Shown: in pieces, positions 22,430-32,854 of the stretch
Numbering within the stretch: position 1 is the stretch's first letter
Layout of the letters: each line of letters begins with the position of its first letter
NCBI GenBank assembly: GCA_035079385.1
Contig: JAVHKY010000015.1
Location: 682,001 to 746,000, forward strand
Length of the DNA stretch: 64,000 bases
From: Aspidiotus rigidus
Taxonomy: Eukaryota; Arthropoda; Insecta; Hemiptera; Diaspididae
Reading direction: 5' to 3'
Notes under the pieces: model-generated
Told to the model about the DNA's origin: nothing
The model's input: the letters and a program-made list of their open reading frames with translations, nothing else
Databases searched by the model: none
Made by a program: the position numbers and the translations under genes

Positions 22430-23520
22430 AACAACCAGGTTCCAGAAAGGTGAAGAGGATTTACTGAATAAAGGCTTGAAGATTGCCCTTTTTTCTCCTT
22501 CCGAAGAGAAAGCTTTGACCAATTTGATCGCCGACTTATCGATGCACCCGAAGGTTTAGACAATAGCTATCCAGTGCAAAGAGGTCATCTCATCCACCCC
22601 AACAGAACCGATTCCCGGCCCAACTCGCCGTACTATGAATAATTTCAATTCTGCCCTCGTAGGTACGAGCCATATCGATATGAAGGGAGGTTGCAGCACA
22701 TAAACATGTAACTATAAAAGGAAAAGATAGTCTTATTTTCTCTTTTACTTTTCGACCTCCTTTCTGGCCCTCTTGAATTAAATTTAAAAACTTTTTTGGT
22801 TTTTTTTTTTCGTTCTCTATTTTTTCGCACCCGGATCCTAAGAAAATTTGTTGCCTTTTCATTTTCACCTTGTTTGTGATTCGATATTAAACTGTGATTT
22901 CGAGACTTATCTTTTCCTTTTATGGTTCCAGTGTCTATATGCTCTAACCTCCCTTCATACCATGAATGACCTACGGGAGAAGATCAAAACAAATGATCTT
23001 GTGGTGTCCAAGGCAGACAAAGGTAGCTCCGTTGTTGTCCTAGATCGGAAAGAGTACGAGAAGGTAGAAGAGTTCTTGAATAATGATGGTGCGAAACTTC
23101 GACAAGATTTTAATTTTCTTAAATTCATTGCCAATGTTCGTAGATGTATCAGTGAAAGTAAGTTCGTAATACCCCTCCTGGCTCCAAAAAAGAATATGAA
23201 TCCTTTTCCTCCTAGATTATACGGTCTACCGAAAGTCCACCAAGACGAAGTTTCGGTCAGACCAATAGTCTCATTTATATCCTCCCTCACATATAAACTG
23301 GCGAAGTATTTGAACATGTGGTTTCAGTGGAGTACGGACTTTGTGTCAGAATTTTCGGACGGTATTAATCGGAAAAATCAAGGACTTTGTCCCCCTCCTG
23401 ACTCCACATTAATTCTATTTGATGTCGCTGGTTTATTTGCAAACGTTCCTTTGGGCCCCACCCACGAAAGTATTGATAAGAATCAATTCACCATCAAGCT
23501 CATGACCCGTGCTTAAATCC
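22430..23520 (+). pseudogene. PLE fragment, 5' half of RT (unit 1)
   Basis: Beginning at about 22452 the plus strand encodes EEDLLNKGLKIALFSPSEEK and ALTNLIADLS, the PLE N-terminal region. About 22650-22960 is non-matching and could be an insertion or an intron (GTAGGT at about 22659, CCAG near 22930). From 22962: LREKIKTNDLVVSKADKGSS (DKG motif), then RLYGLPKVHQDEVSVRPIVSF and LILFDVAGLFANVPLGP (RT motif A). The copy stops at 23516 before the catalytic YVDD and lacks the GIY-YIG domain. It is a separate PLE lineage from families A and B. Confidence 0.7.
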
Positions 23521-23959
23521 TCTCGATAGATTCCGAGAGATTGCACTGATTCTAAATGTGCTACCTGTAACTCTATAAGCAACCTTTTTAACCCTTTTTC
23601 TTTGTTTGCCTAACTTTCACCGAGTGAAAGCTAGCCGAGGATCTTAGCTGGAAATTTAAGATTCGAGACGACGTTCGAAAAAAAGTTCAGTTCGTTCCGA
23701 GATTTGGTTGTGGCTATTTGTTGATCATTCCTTGTATTATTTATGTGTTACTTATTTTACTATCATTAAAGAAAAAACCGTGTTGTTTACTCGTGTATCG
23801 TGTTTTTGGAATAAAGAAGATGGAAAAAAATTAGATGCCATTCCAGGACAGCAATGGCAGTGAGGAGCTTCTGTCCCGAGTCCCCTAGAACCCGAAGTTT
23901 TCCAAGTCCTAAAATCATGACGTGACAACATAAACGCGCTGCAATCTCAAGGAAACCGT

Positions 23960-24204
23960 CGTCTTTTCAGGTCCCCCTCCTATCATAAATAGCTTGGAGG
24001 TAATAATTTTCCAAGTCCCCCTTTATCATATATAGCTCGAAGGTCGGAATTTTTCCAAGTCCCGCCCTTATCATATAGAGCTCGAGAGTCGACAGTTTTC
24101 CAAGTCCCTCTTCTATCATATAGCTCGGAGGTAGGAATTTTTCTAAGTCCCTTTAGGAATTTTTTTAAGTCCCTTTCCTATCTTATATGGCTAGAGGGTC
24201 GAAA
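23960..24204. repeat. Minisatellite at the duplication junction, ~45-bp unit
   Basis: About five units of TCCCCCTCCTATCATATATAG plus GCTCGAAGGTCGGAATTTTTC, related to the array inside the 9677 MITE. Unit 1 of the innexin duplication ends in this array and unit 2 starts immediately after it. Confidence 0.8.
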
Positions 24205-24414
24205 GATCGTTATAAATGACCTAACAAAGAGTGTCAGCTTTTTCCTCAACAAATATTTTTTCAGTACCTCCCTATTGACCACTAACCCACAACGAGTGGG
24301 TGACCGTGGGTTTCGATTTCCATACACGAAAAAAGCCATAGAAGTATTCCTTAAAGATATTACTCACGCCCTACGCTTCTTCCTTCTCTCCGTCTGTAGA
24401 ACTTTAAAATTACC

Positions 24415-25722
24415 ATCCTAATCTCCACCATATTTCTTCGTCTCACCTTCGATCAAAACCCTCCTAGACCCTCCTATCAAAACTATAGCGAAATAACTGC
24501 AAGGCACTTCGGAACCGACTGTAAACGCCAACTTCTCCTTCAACTCTACAATAGTCTAATCCGCTACTACTTTGATTACGGTTCTCCTATTTACACCCAC
24601 CTGAATCCAATTCAATCTTCCCATTTTCGAGCGACTCTTTGCACACTTAGCATTAGCTCTTCACTCAGTCATACGCTGAGAAAGGACTTGATTCACTTCG
24701 TTGACACGCTTACAATCTGGCCCCGACAGCTAAACACCCTAATCGTCCTGTCTTTTCGAACGCTCTTAGCCCATGTAAATCACCCCTTCTGTCGCTTTAA
24801 TCCTACCCAGGCACCCATCTCAAAATTAGGTCTTAATTTCAATTTTTTCATACATTCCCCCAAGCTTAGCCCCGTCTCAATCTCACCGAAATTCCCAAAA
24901 AAGTCTACTTTATACCAAAATAACTGGACAAAATCATTGTTTCAAAATTCTCCCCCCACCTTCACGGCTGCACGGACTTCAGAAACGGATATTTAGTCTC
25001 AATATCTCACCCTTCCGCGTGAGAAACTTCACTCCGTATTAATCGCCGAACTTACCGCTATATTTATTAACCTCTCCCTCCTAACTCGCTCCTCTCTTCC
25101 CCGCAAATTTCTTATACTATCTGATTTTCTCTCGTGCCAATCCTATCGTCCAAGACAATTGAAGTTGCAACTCACCCTCCGTCTCTTTTGTATGGATACC
25201 GGGACATATTGACCTTGAGGAATACGAGCAGTAGATCTTGCCGCAAAGTAGTCACTGCGTTCGCTTTCCATATTATTCTCTCACCCTCCCTCTCATACAA
25301 TCTCAAATACACCATCATTCTCTCCTCTTGGCATGATTTCTAGTCTTCCGTAACCTTTGAAAAACCCTTATTAAAGAAGTTCCAATCGCTTGCTCTACTT
25401 CAAACCGGCCTTCCTGACGCAAAGAAATCATCGTAATTCGTCTAAGAATGGACTAGACTTACCTCGCCTAATCTTTCCTTCTCTCACGCCCCTCACTCTT
25501 TTCACATCTATGCAGCAATGCCGAAAATTACCCGTTCAAAACGTTTTCTATTGCCCAGCTCTCGAAAACATCTGCCTTCACCATTCGTATCACAAATTTT
25601 CTCTCAAACAATTAAGGAGAAAACCAATAGAGCACGATGAAACACCTCCAATCCACCATTTCTACAACACCATCGGATTCATTTTCATTTTTATTGTCCT
25701 CATATCCACTCCGAGCCAATAA
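24415..25722 (+). pseudogene. Jockey-like LINE, RT C-terminus and RNase H/3' part (unit 2)
   Basis: Copy of 15430-16751. The RT remnant (QLLLQLYNSLIRYYFDYGSP) is disrupted further, so its longest open piece starts only at 24688. The 25134-25343 and 25390-25722 segments match unit 1 almost exactly. Not functional. Confidence 0.6.
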
Positions 25723-26582
25723 CCCTAGTGGTGAGGCTCATAAATGATTAATACGCTGGAAAATCGAAAAGAAATAACTATTTAATGAGGTACATTTAAA
25801 AACCACAAATAAATTGTTATTTCGTTTGGATTTTACAATTTATTAACTACCTATGAAGTCTAGCCATGATTTAAAAATTCGGATGAACTCCATCGAGGCA
25901 CTTAATTGGAGAAAAAAAAGGAATCAAACTTCTTCCAGCTTCAATGTTCAAGAAACGAGCAAATACATAATCGACTGTTTTCAAAGCGGCTGTGTGATAA
26001 AAAAAATACAGAATGCAGGCGAGGTGTCAGGGAGAAAATATTATAGAATGGCCTATCACTTGAAATCGGGAATGAAGTGAAGTTAATATATCGTGTTTGC
26101 GGCTGGAAAATAATCTTGAGAGGCAGGAAAGGGATTTAAAGTACAGTGTTTCCAGCTTTGAATCTTTGTTGTTGCAGGAGAACGCTCAAGTTTACGAACA
26201 AGTGAAGAGGCACCCTTACAATATGAGGAATATTCTAGAATTAATCTTCATTTTATGTTAATGCAATCTGTGGTTTTGGAACAGTCTTATCCAAATGGCA
26301 AAAACATTCGAAGGAGTTCCGCCGCTGGTGATGTGTCAGGGGAGAGTACAGCCTAATCTTTGTTTACTCAAAGAGGTATCTGGGTATATGCAATATCACT
26401 GTGATTTTTATTACAGCGAAGGATACCTTCCACACATTCTTATCTTTTATGGTATCGTAAATACAGGTTAACGCACGGAAGTTTGAGGAATATTTCCGAA
26501 AACCGCACTTTTACCCTCTGTTCGAGATTTCTCTCTTTCATATTGATGATTGCATCGTGAATTATACAGAACATGTTCAATT
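25723..26582. other. No gene recognised
   Basis: Counterpart of 16752-17595. A 75-codon ORF at 25853-26080 is open here but broken in unit 1, which argues against its being a gene. Confidence 0.5.
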
Positions 26583-26958
26583 ACGAGTCACACTATAAAC
26601 TAATTATGAACAAATATTACACAATCGAATAGGTTAATTTATTAGGGAACGAAGTTTACAAAAGATACATAAAAGAGCAGCTAATATCAGATCGACGTAC
26701 ACATCAGTGAAGGAGTCAAATAACGTCTTATCAAGATAGTTCGAAAAAATTTAATCATTAAATTAGGTCGAGTCACATTATAAAGTACACACAAATATTA
26801 CAAAATCTAAGAATAGGCTAATTTATTATAGAACAAAGTTTACAACAGATACAAGAGCAGTGGATATCATATCGAAGTACACATCAGTGAAGGAGTCAGA
26901 TCAGGATAGTTCGAAAAAGTTTGATCATTCAATTAGGTCCAGTCACATTATAAAAAAT
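26583..26958. repeat. Direct repeats of ~170-180 bp (unit 2)
   Basis: GAGTCACAYTATAAA-starting units begin at about 26587, 26770 and 26939; sequence of the same unit resumes at about 27816 after the LINE. More complete than in unit 1. Confidence 0.7.
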
Positions 26959-27815
26959 AGTTGAAAATGGAGTACCCCAAGGTGGTGTTCTTGGCGTCCT
27001 ATGTTTTCTGATCTCCTTGAACAACATTGGAAAATTTATACCTCAACCAATCAAATACCGACTATTCGCCGACGATTTAAATATTTCATTGAGAGTGCGG
27101 GATCCAAAACTTGCAGAAGTACTCTTACAGAACTGCTTGCTCAAACTAAATGACTGGAGTGATCAAACCGGCTATCAATTCTCTTCCGGGAAAACAGTTG
27201 GCGTGAACTTCACAAAAAAAAGAAAAACAGAGCCCATCAATCTTAGCTTAAAGGACAAATGTCTTAAATTCAACCAAGAGACATCATTCCTAGGAGTCAA
27301 ATTAGACAGCCGACTATCATGGATTCCCCATCACAAATATCTACGAACATCGATCCACAAACGTCTCAATATATTGAAAATGTTGAAAAACAGAAACTCC
27401 GGCACGCCACCTCACATCCTCCTGCAAATATATAGAACAACCATTCGGACAAAACTAGACTACGGCTCCATAATGTACTCTTCAGCTACAAACACCTCAC
27501 TAAAAATGATTGATATTGTCCACAATACCGGCCTACGAATAGCCATGCACGCATTCCCTAGCAGCCCAATAGTAGGGATGCAGTTGCTCAGCGGCAACCC
27601 CCTCTAGAAATGCGCCGCTCAATGCTATTCTTACAGTACCATGCAAGAGGAGCATTTGATCAGCATCACTTCAACTTTAAACTCATCTCTACCAGCAACA
27701 AAATTGCAGAGAGACAAAGAAATCTCAACACTCAATTCAATTTACCGCCCTATGCTACACGCCTTGAAATCCAACAAGCAATGCAATAGATATCACTAAT
27801 TAAAAAAAAAAAAAA
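26955..27815 (+). pseudogene. 5'-truncated LINE RT with poly(A) tail (unit 2)
   Basis: Counterpart of 17845-18686 and better preserved: the frame reads ENGVPQGGVLGVLCFLISLN (motif B region) into YRLFADDLNISLRV (motif C, intact FADD), then the same thumb region to a stop at 27607. It ends in A13 at about 27802-27814 within the 170-bp repeats. The upstream RT half and endonuclease are missing. Confidence 0.7.
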
Positions 27816-27869
27816 TACACACAAATATTACAAAATCGAAGAATAGGCTAATTTATTATGGAACAAAGT

Positions 27870-28717
27870 CTACGACATGGCAAAACCGGAAAACTATAGA
27901 GGAATATGCCTGCTGAACACCTGTTACAAAATATATGCAAAAATAATCGCAAAAAGAATAAATGAAATTACAGAAGAGAGATTACTAGAATACCAGAATG
28001 GCTCCGAGGAGGACGATCCTGCACGGACGCAAGCTTCACAATGAAGTTGTTAATGGAAAAAAGAATAGAGTACGATCTGGAGACCCATATGTGTTTCGTG
28101 GACCTTGAGAAGGCATATGATAATGTAGATAGAAGAATATTGAGAAAAGTCTTTGAGAAATATGAGATACCGCTGAAACTGATACGCATAGTGGATGGGA
28201 TGTATAAAAATACGGGAATAAGGGTAAGAATTGGAGAAGAACTATCCAGCCGTGAGGAGATCAGCAAAGGAGTACGACAGGGATGTCCGCTTTCATGCAC
28301 CCTCTTTAACCTCTATATGGATGCTATCACCAGAGGATGGATGCAAACGAACCCAAGAGGAGTGCGACTGACAAACAATAAACAACTCGAGACAATGATA
28401 TTCGCGGATGACCAGGTAATCCTGGCTGGGGATGAAGATGAACTGCAGCGAAGCATGTTCAAACTTGAGAATATCGCCCGGAAGTACGGAATGAAAATCT
28501 TGACGCAAAAAACAAAGACCATGGCATTCAGGGGAAAGGAAGCACTTCGGAGCAAAATTGTGATAAATGGGAAGATCATAGAACAAGTTAACAGCTTCAA
28601 CTATCTGGGAGTCAATATGTCGTACAATGGAGAAACAGATGTGCGCGAGAAGATAAAAAGATGCCTGAAGGTGATAGGCCTCATTAACCGTAATCTGAAT
28701 GCAAATAAAACCAGACC
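27870..28717 (+). pseudogene. LINE reverse transcriptase fragment, second family (unit 2)
   Basis: Counterpart of 18740-19731. Motifs A (FVDLEKAYDNVDR), B (GVRQGCPLS) and C (IFADDQVILAGDE) are intact. The upstream NYRGICLLNT segment is separated by the same one-base frameshift near 28000. The C-terminal SETWAL part is lost by the ~290-bp deletion, so the frame runs from NANKTRP directly into Tigger sequence (CKRRNTMRSAENEKLEEA). Confidence 0.65.
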
Positions 28718-29753
28718 CTGTAAACGACGAAATACTATGAGGTCAGCGGAAAATGAAAAATTGGAGGAAGCTGTATATTTATGGTTCATTCAGAAGACAA
28801 GTAAAGGAGAGCCCATATCAGGACCTCTTCTACGTGAGAAAGCCCTATAATTCAGTGAAAAACTGGAGAGTTCCCCAGATTTCAAAGCTAGTCAAGGTGG
28901 GCTGCGAAACTTCAAAGCTCGACATGGTATTCGTGAGGTAATGCGACTGCAGCTGAAAATTTCAAAATGAGTTTCTCGGAGTTTCTGGAAGAAGAAAATC
29001 TATCTCTAGATGACATTTATAACGGTGATGAGAGCGGTCTGTATTGGAGGTCTTTACCTCGTAAATCACTAGCAGCGAGGAGGGAAATATCTGCTCCTGG
29101 TTACAAAATTAGTAAAGATCGAGTGACAATAATGTTGTGTTCCAATGGCAGCGGTACTCACAGCCTCCCCGTGCTCTTAATAGGCAAGTCTAAGAAACCC
29201 CGATGTTTTAAAAATGTTAATCTTCCCCTAATTTACAAGAATCAGAAAAATGCTTGGATAGATGTTCCTGTATTTTTTGACTGGTTCAAAAACCATTTTA
29301 TATTGGCAGTGAAGTCGTTCGGAGAAAAAGAGAAATAAACAGGACGAGTAGTCCTTCTACTCGATAATGCCCTTCCCATCCGGGATTGATGAAAATTTTG
29401 AAGTCAAAAATTTTCCGCCAAATGTTACTGCTTTAATCCAGCCAATGGATCAAGGGGTAATAGCAAAAACGAAGAGAATGTACAAGAAAGATCTATTGCG
29501 ACGTCTACTGCTAGCTGAGGATGATGAAGAAAGTGTAATTTCGTTGTTGAAAAAACTTAATCTGAAAGATTGCTCTTACATGATAGCTGATGCATGGAGT
29601 TCGTTGACTCGAGAAAATTTTCGAAACGCGTGGAATAAATTGATAGGAAAGGGAGATGAGAATGCTTAGAATAATTTGGATACCACTGAGGAGGATATTG
29701 ATGAAGTTGTAGATCAGTTATTTCCTCAAATCCCTGGAAGTACGGAAGTGTAG
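28718..29753 (+). pseudogene. Tigger/pogo transposase, truncated and frameshifted (unit 2)
   Basis: Counterpart of 19695-20911 without the first HTH, which was removed by the deletion. Remaining: second HTH (WFIQKTSKGEPISGPLL, in frame with the LINE RT), the DDE part at 28967-29338 (YNGDESGLYWRSLP), the LLDNA remnant, and NVTALIQPMDQGVIAKTKRM at about 29420-29480 on to a stop at 29753. The 27-bp gap to the innexin ORF is identical to unit 1. Confidence 0.7.
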
Positions 29754-29780
29754 TACTGTAAACTTCTACGAGTTCTACGG

Positions 29781-30866
29781 CTACATTTCTGCGAGTTCTT
29801 CGCCTAAATCACAAATTAGCGCGCTCATCAAGTCATTATAAACCGGGGTATCAATATTTTTACCTAACAGGTATAATACGAACCAATCGCCCAATTTACA
29901 TTTCTTCATTACAGCCTCGATGTCTTTCTTCGAAGATTGACGGGATTGAGCTCGTAAGAGGAGAAGTTGAAAAGGCCGACAAAACACAACGGCTATTTGG
30001 TAGATAAGCCATAGGCTGGTCATTATCGCGAGAAAAACCAACCAGAACCATAGGAATACGTAGATTTTTTCGTTTACAATATTGATAGGCAATAAACACA
30101 TTCCGTCGAAGTTCTGCACGGACCCAGAAGGTCCGAATTTACGGAATGTGCACTTCGTAATTTTGGGGAAGATCCGCGTCATTGGATCGACCCTCTGTTC
30201 GACATCCATATCTATGAAACTGAATACATCCGTGCCGTACATTCGAAATTCGCCATCCAAAAAATAGTCAACAAAGTATATTTGCGCCACCACATTGACC
30301 AAGTTCAGAAATTCGCATATCATGAACCGAAACACGTAAAAGTTGTGATGACGGAAATTTTTTCGAAAGTAATTCACAAGCTTACTGAGGCACTCCGCTT
30401 TCTCTTCGTCGCTTATCATTACGTTTGATAGATTTAACGAGAGCGTTTCTAGGCGTCCAGCCTCCCAGATCTTCCACAAATAATGCGGGACGTAAAACAA
30501 TACTGCTTGAAAAAAAAGCGCAAAGCATACCCATTGATAATACTTGTGGTATTTTACTCCGCCGTCGTTCGCTACCTGACTATGGACACCTGGCGAAATC
30601 ACATCCAGTCCAAGGCGTTCAGATAAATTGTTACTCGTTATCGTGAAGGTGGAGTAGATCCAGCAATAAGTGTTCATTATGTGCGACGGAATTTCGTCGA
30701 CGATGCAGTCGATCGGGTCACCGATATATTGCCGCGAGGTGACGATCAGCGTAAACGACATCAATATGATGACCGTCACCTTGCAATGTAGTCTGAATAC
30801 ATTATTATCGATGCATACTGAATTCGTCTTCAGTAGGCTTCTCAACGAACTAAAAAGGTGAAACAT
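29781..30866 (-). CDS. inx2-like: Innexin (innexin 2-like), intronless, copy 2
   Basis: Intact 361-aa ORF, counterpart of 20939-22024. All diagnostic residues are kept: Cys54, Cys68, Cys239, Cys257, YYQWV at 109-113, Pro127 and Trp131. Of 12 nucleotide differences from copy 1 I count six synonymous and six replacement. That is fewer replacements than roughly three to one expected without selection, though the numbers are tiny. At 270 (Val) and 330 (Val) copy 2 has what I know as the usual innexin 2 residues; at 333 (Leu for Gln) copy 1 does. Both ORFs being open is compatible with function or with a recent duplication. Confidence 0.92.
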   Translation of the reverse strand: MFHLFSSLRSLLKTNSVCIDNNVFRLHCKVTVIILMSFTLIVTSRQYIGDPIDCIVDEIPSHIMNTYCWIYSTFTITSNNLSERLGLDVISPGVHSQVANDGGVKYHKYYQWVCFALFFQAVLFYVPHYLWKIWEAGRLETLSLNLSNVMISDEEKAECLSKLVNYFRKNFRHHNFYVFRFMICEFLNLVNVVAQIYFVDYFLDGEFRMYGTDVFSFIDMDVEQRVDPMTRIFPKITKCTFRKFGPSGSVQNFDGMCLLPINIVNEKIYVFLWFWLVFLAIMTSLWLIYQIAVVFCRPFQLLLLRAQSRQSSKKDIEAVMKKCKLGDWFVLYLLGKNIDTPVYNDLMSALICDLGEELAEM

Positions 30867-31282
30867 GGTTCCAAATTATACACGAAAATATTGCAAGAAA
30901 ATAAAAAATACAGAAGAGAAATTACACAGGAAACACTAACGTTCACAACCTTACCGCAAGTAAAGACAGTCACGAGTAAAGTGCAGTATTTATCACCATC
31001 ATACAGCCTGCATCAATTTTTCGTCATCTTTTGTAACTATTTTCAATATGATTACGAAAAAGGAACAAAGTTCGATTCGATATCTAGTTTATCAAATCCT
31101 AATTTTATTTCTGGAACAAGCGGTTTGAGATACCGCACCAGAAGTAATACATTCCATGGCATTAAGTTAGGTGTTGCAAGTATTACGCATCGGATAATGG
31201 ATGGGGTGACACCGTGTACATGTTTGTTACCAAAGTGCGTGAATAATTTCTATTATTTCATGAAAGCCTGGAACAACCAGGT

Positions 31283-32335
31283 TCCAGAAAGGTGAAGAGG
31301 ATTTACTGAATAAAGGCTTGAAGATTGCCCTTTTTTCTCCTTCCGAAGAGAAAGCTTTGACCAATTTGATCGCCGACTTATCGATGCACCCGAAGGTTTA
31401 GACAATAGCTATCCAGTGCAAAGAGGTCATCTCATCCACCCCAACAGAACCGATTCCCGGCCCAACTCGCCGTACTATGAATAATTTCAATTCTGCCCTC
31501 GTAGGTACGAGCCATATCGATATGAAAGGAGGTTGCAGCACATAAACACATAACTATAAAAGGAAAAGATAGTCTTATTTTCTTTTTTACTTTTCGACCT
31601 CCTTTCTGACCCTCTTAAATTAAATTTTAAAACTTTTTTGGTTTTTTGTTTTTTCGTTCTCTATTTTTTCGCATCCGGGTCCTAAAAAAATTCGTTACCT
31701 CTTCATTTCCACCTTGTTTGTGATTCGATATTAAACTGTGATTTCGAGACTTATCTTTTCCTTTTATGGTTACGTGTCTATATGCTCTAACCTCCCTTCA
31801 TACTATGAATGACCTACGGGAGAAGATCAAAACAAATGATCTGGTGGTGTCCAAGGCAGACAAAGGTGATCGGGCAAGGTAGAAGAGTTCTTGAATAATA
31901 ATGGTGTGAAACTTCGAAAGGATTTTAATTTTCTTAAATTCATTACCAATGTTCGTAAACGTATCAGTGAAAGTAAGTTGTAATACCTCTCCTCGCTCCA
32001 AAAAAGAATATGAATCCTATTCCTCCTAGATTATACGGTCTACCGAAAGTCCACCAAGACGAAGTTTCGGTCAGACCAATAGTCTCATTTACATCCTCCC
32101 CCACATATAAACTGGCGAAGTATTTGAACATGTGGTTTCAGAGGAGTACGGACTTTGTGTCAGAATATTCGGACGGTATTAATTGGAAAAGTCAAGGACT
32201 TTGTGCCCCTCCTGACTCCACATCAATTCTATTTGATGTCGCTGGTTTATTTGCAAATGTTCCTTTGGCCCCCACCCTCGAAAGTATTGATAAGAATCAA
32301 TTCACCATCAAGCTCATGACCCGTGCTTAAATCCT
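31283..32335 (+). pseudogene. PLE fragment, 5' half of RT (unit 2)
   Basis: Counterpart of 22430-23520. The DKG motif region is disrupted by a deletion near 31868. RLYGLPKVHQDEVSVRPIVSF and SILFDVAGLFANVPLAP remain open (32010-32330). It ends before the YVDD motif, like unit 1. Confidence 0.65.
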
Positions 32336-32654
32336 CTCGATAGATTCCGAGAGATTGCACTGATTCTAAATGTGCTACCTGTAACTCCATAAGCAACCTT
32401 TTTTACCCTTTTTCTTTGTTTTTCCTAACTTTCACCGAGTGAAAGGTAGCCGAGGATTTTAGCTGGAAACTTGAGATTCGAGACGACGATCGAAAAAGAG
32501 TTCAGTTCGTTCCAAGATTTGGTTGTGGCTATTTGTTGATTATTCCTTGTATTATTTATGTGTTACTTATTTTGCTATCATTAAAGAAAAAACCGTGATG
32601 TTTACTCGTGTGTCATGTTTTTGGAATAAAGAAGATGGGGAAAAAAATTAGATG

Positions 32655-32699
32655 CCATTGCAGGACTGCAATCCTGCAATGGCAGCGGGTAGCCCGCTG
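32655..32699. repeat. Two adjacent perfect hairpins
   Basis: Bases 32655-32682 form an 11-bp perfect stem (CCATTGCAGGA) with a 6-nt loop. Bases 32683-32699 form a 7-bp stem (CAGCGGG) with a TAG loop. The corresponding place in unit 1 (about 23834-23870) lacks both perfect stems. Confidence 0.85.
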
Positions 32700-32784
32700 T
32701 CCCGAGTCCCCTAGAACCTGAAGTTTTCGAAGTCCTAAAATCATGACGTGACAACTTGAACGCGCTGCAATTTCAAGGAAGCCG

Positions 32785-32854
32785 TCGTCTCTCCAAGTCC
32801 CCGTCCTATCATATATAGCTCGCAGGTAGTAATTTTTTCAAGTCCCCTTCCTAT
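32785..32854. repeat. Minisatellite fragment, left side of a PLE insertion
   Basis: One to two units of the ~46-bp minisatellite (CCTATCATATATAGCTCGCA). It is split by the PLE at 32855-35362 and continues at 35374. Confidence 0.75.

Larger units (their letters stand above)
15252..24014. repeat. Segmental duplication, unit 1 (innexin segment)
   Basis: This ~8.7-kb segment recurs in direct orientation at 24205-32854 with the same order of contents: Jockey-like LINE, 170-bp repeats, LINE, LINE RT, Tigger, innexin, PLE fragment, minisatellite. In the innexin ORF I count 12 substitutions in 1,086 bp (about 99% identity). The left boundary lies inside a LINE RT; the right boundary lies in the ~46-bp minisatellite. 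Large indels distinguish the units, for example about 290 bp at 19585-19875 absent from unit 2. Confidence 0.9.
24205..32854. repeat. Segmental duplication, unit 2 (innexin segment)
   Basis: Direct repeat of 15252-24014 with the same gene order. Differences include loss of about 290 bp between the LINE RT and Tigger (junction near 28718), retention of the VPQGG-coding stretch and fuller 170-bp repeats, a deletion in the PLE fragment near 31868, and two perfect hairpins at 32655-32699. The right end is interrupted by a PLE-A insertion at 32855; minisatellite sequence continues after it at 35374. Confidence 0.9.

Noticed and set aside
22016..22453. 145-codon ORF (plus strand) next to the innexin start, apparently identical in both duplication units
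   Set aside because: No recognisable domain, unbiased low-complexity composition, and identity is explained by recent duplication. It overlaps the innexin start by only nine bases and could be its upstream region.
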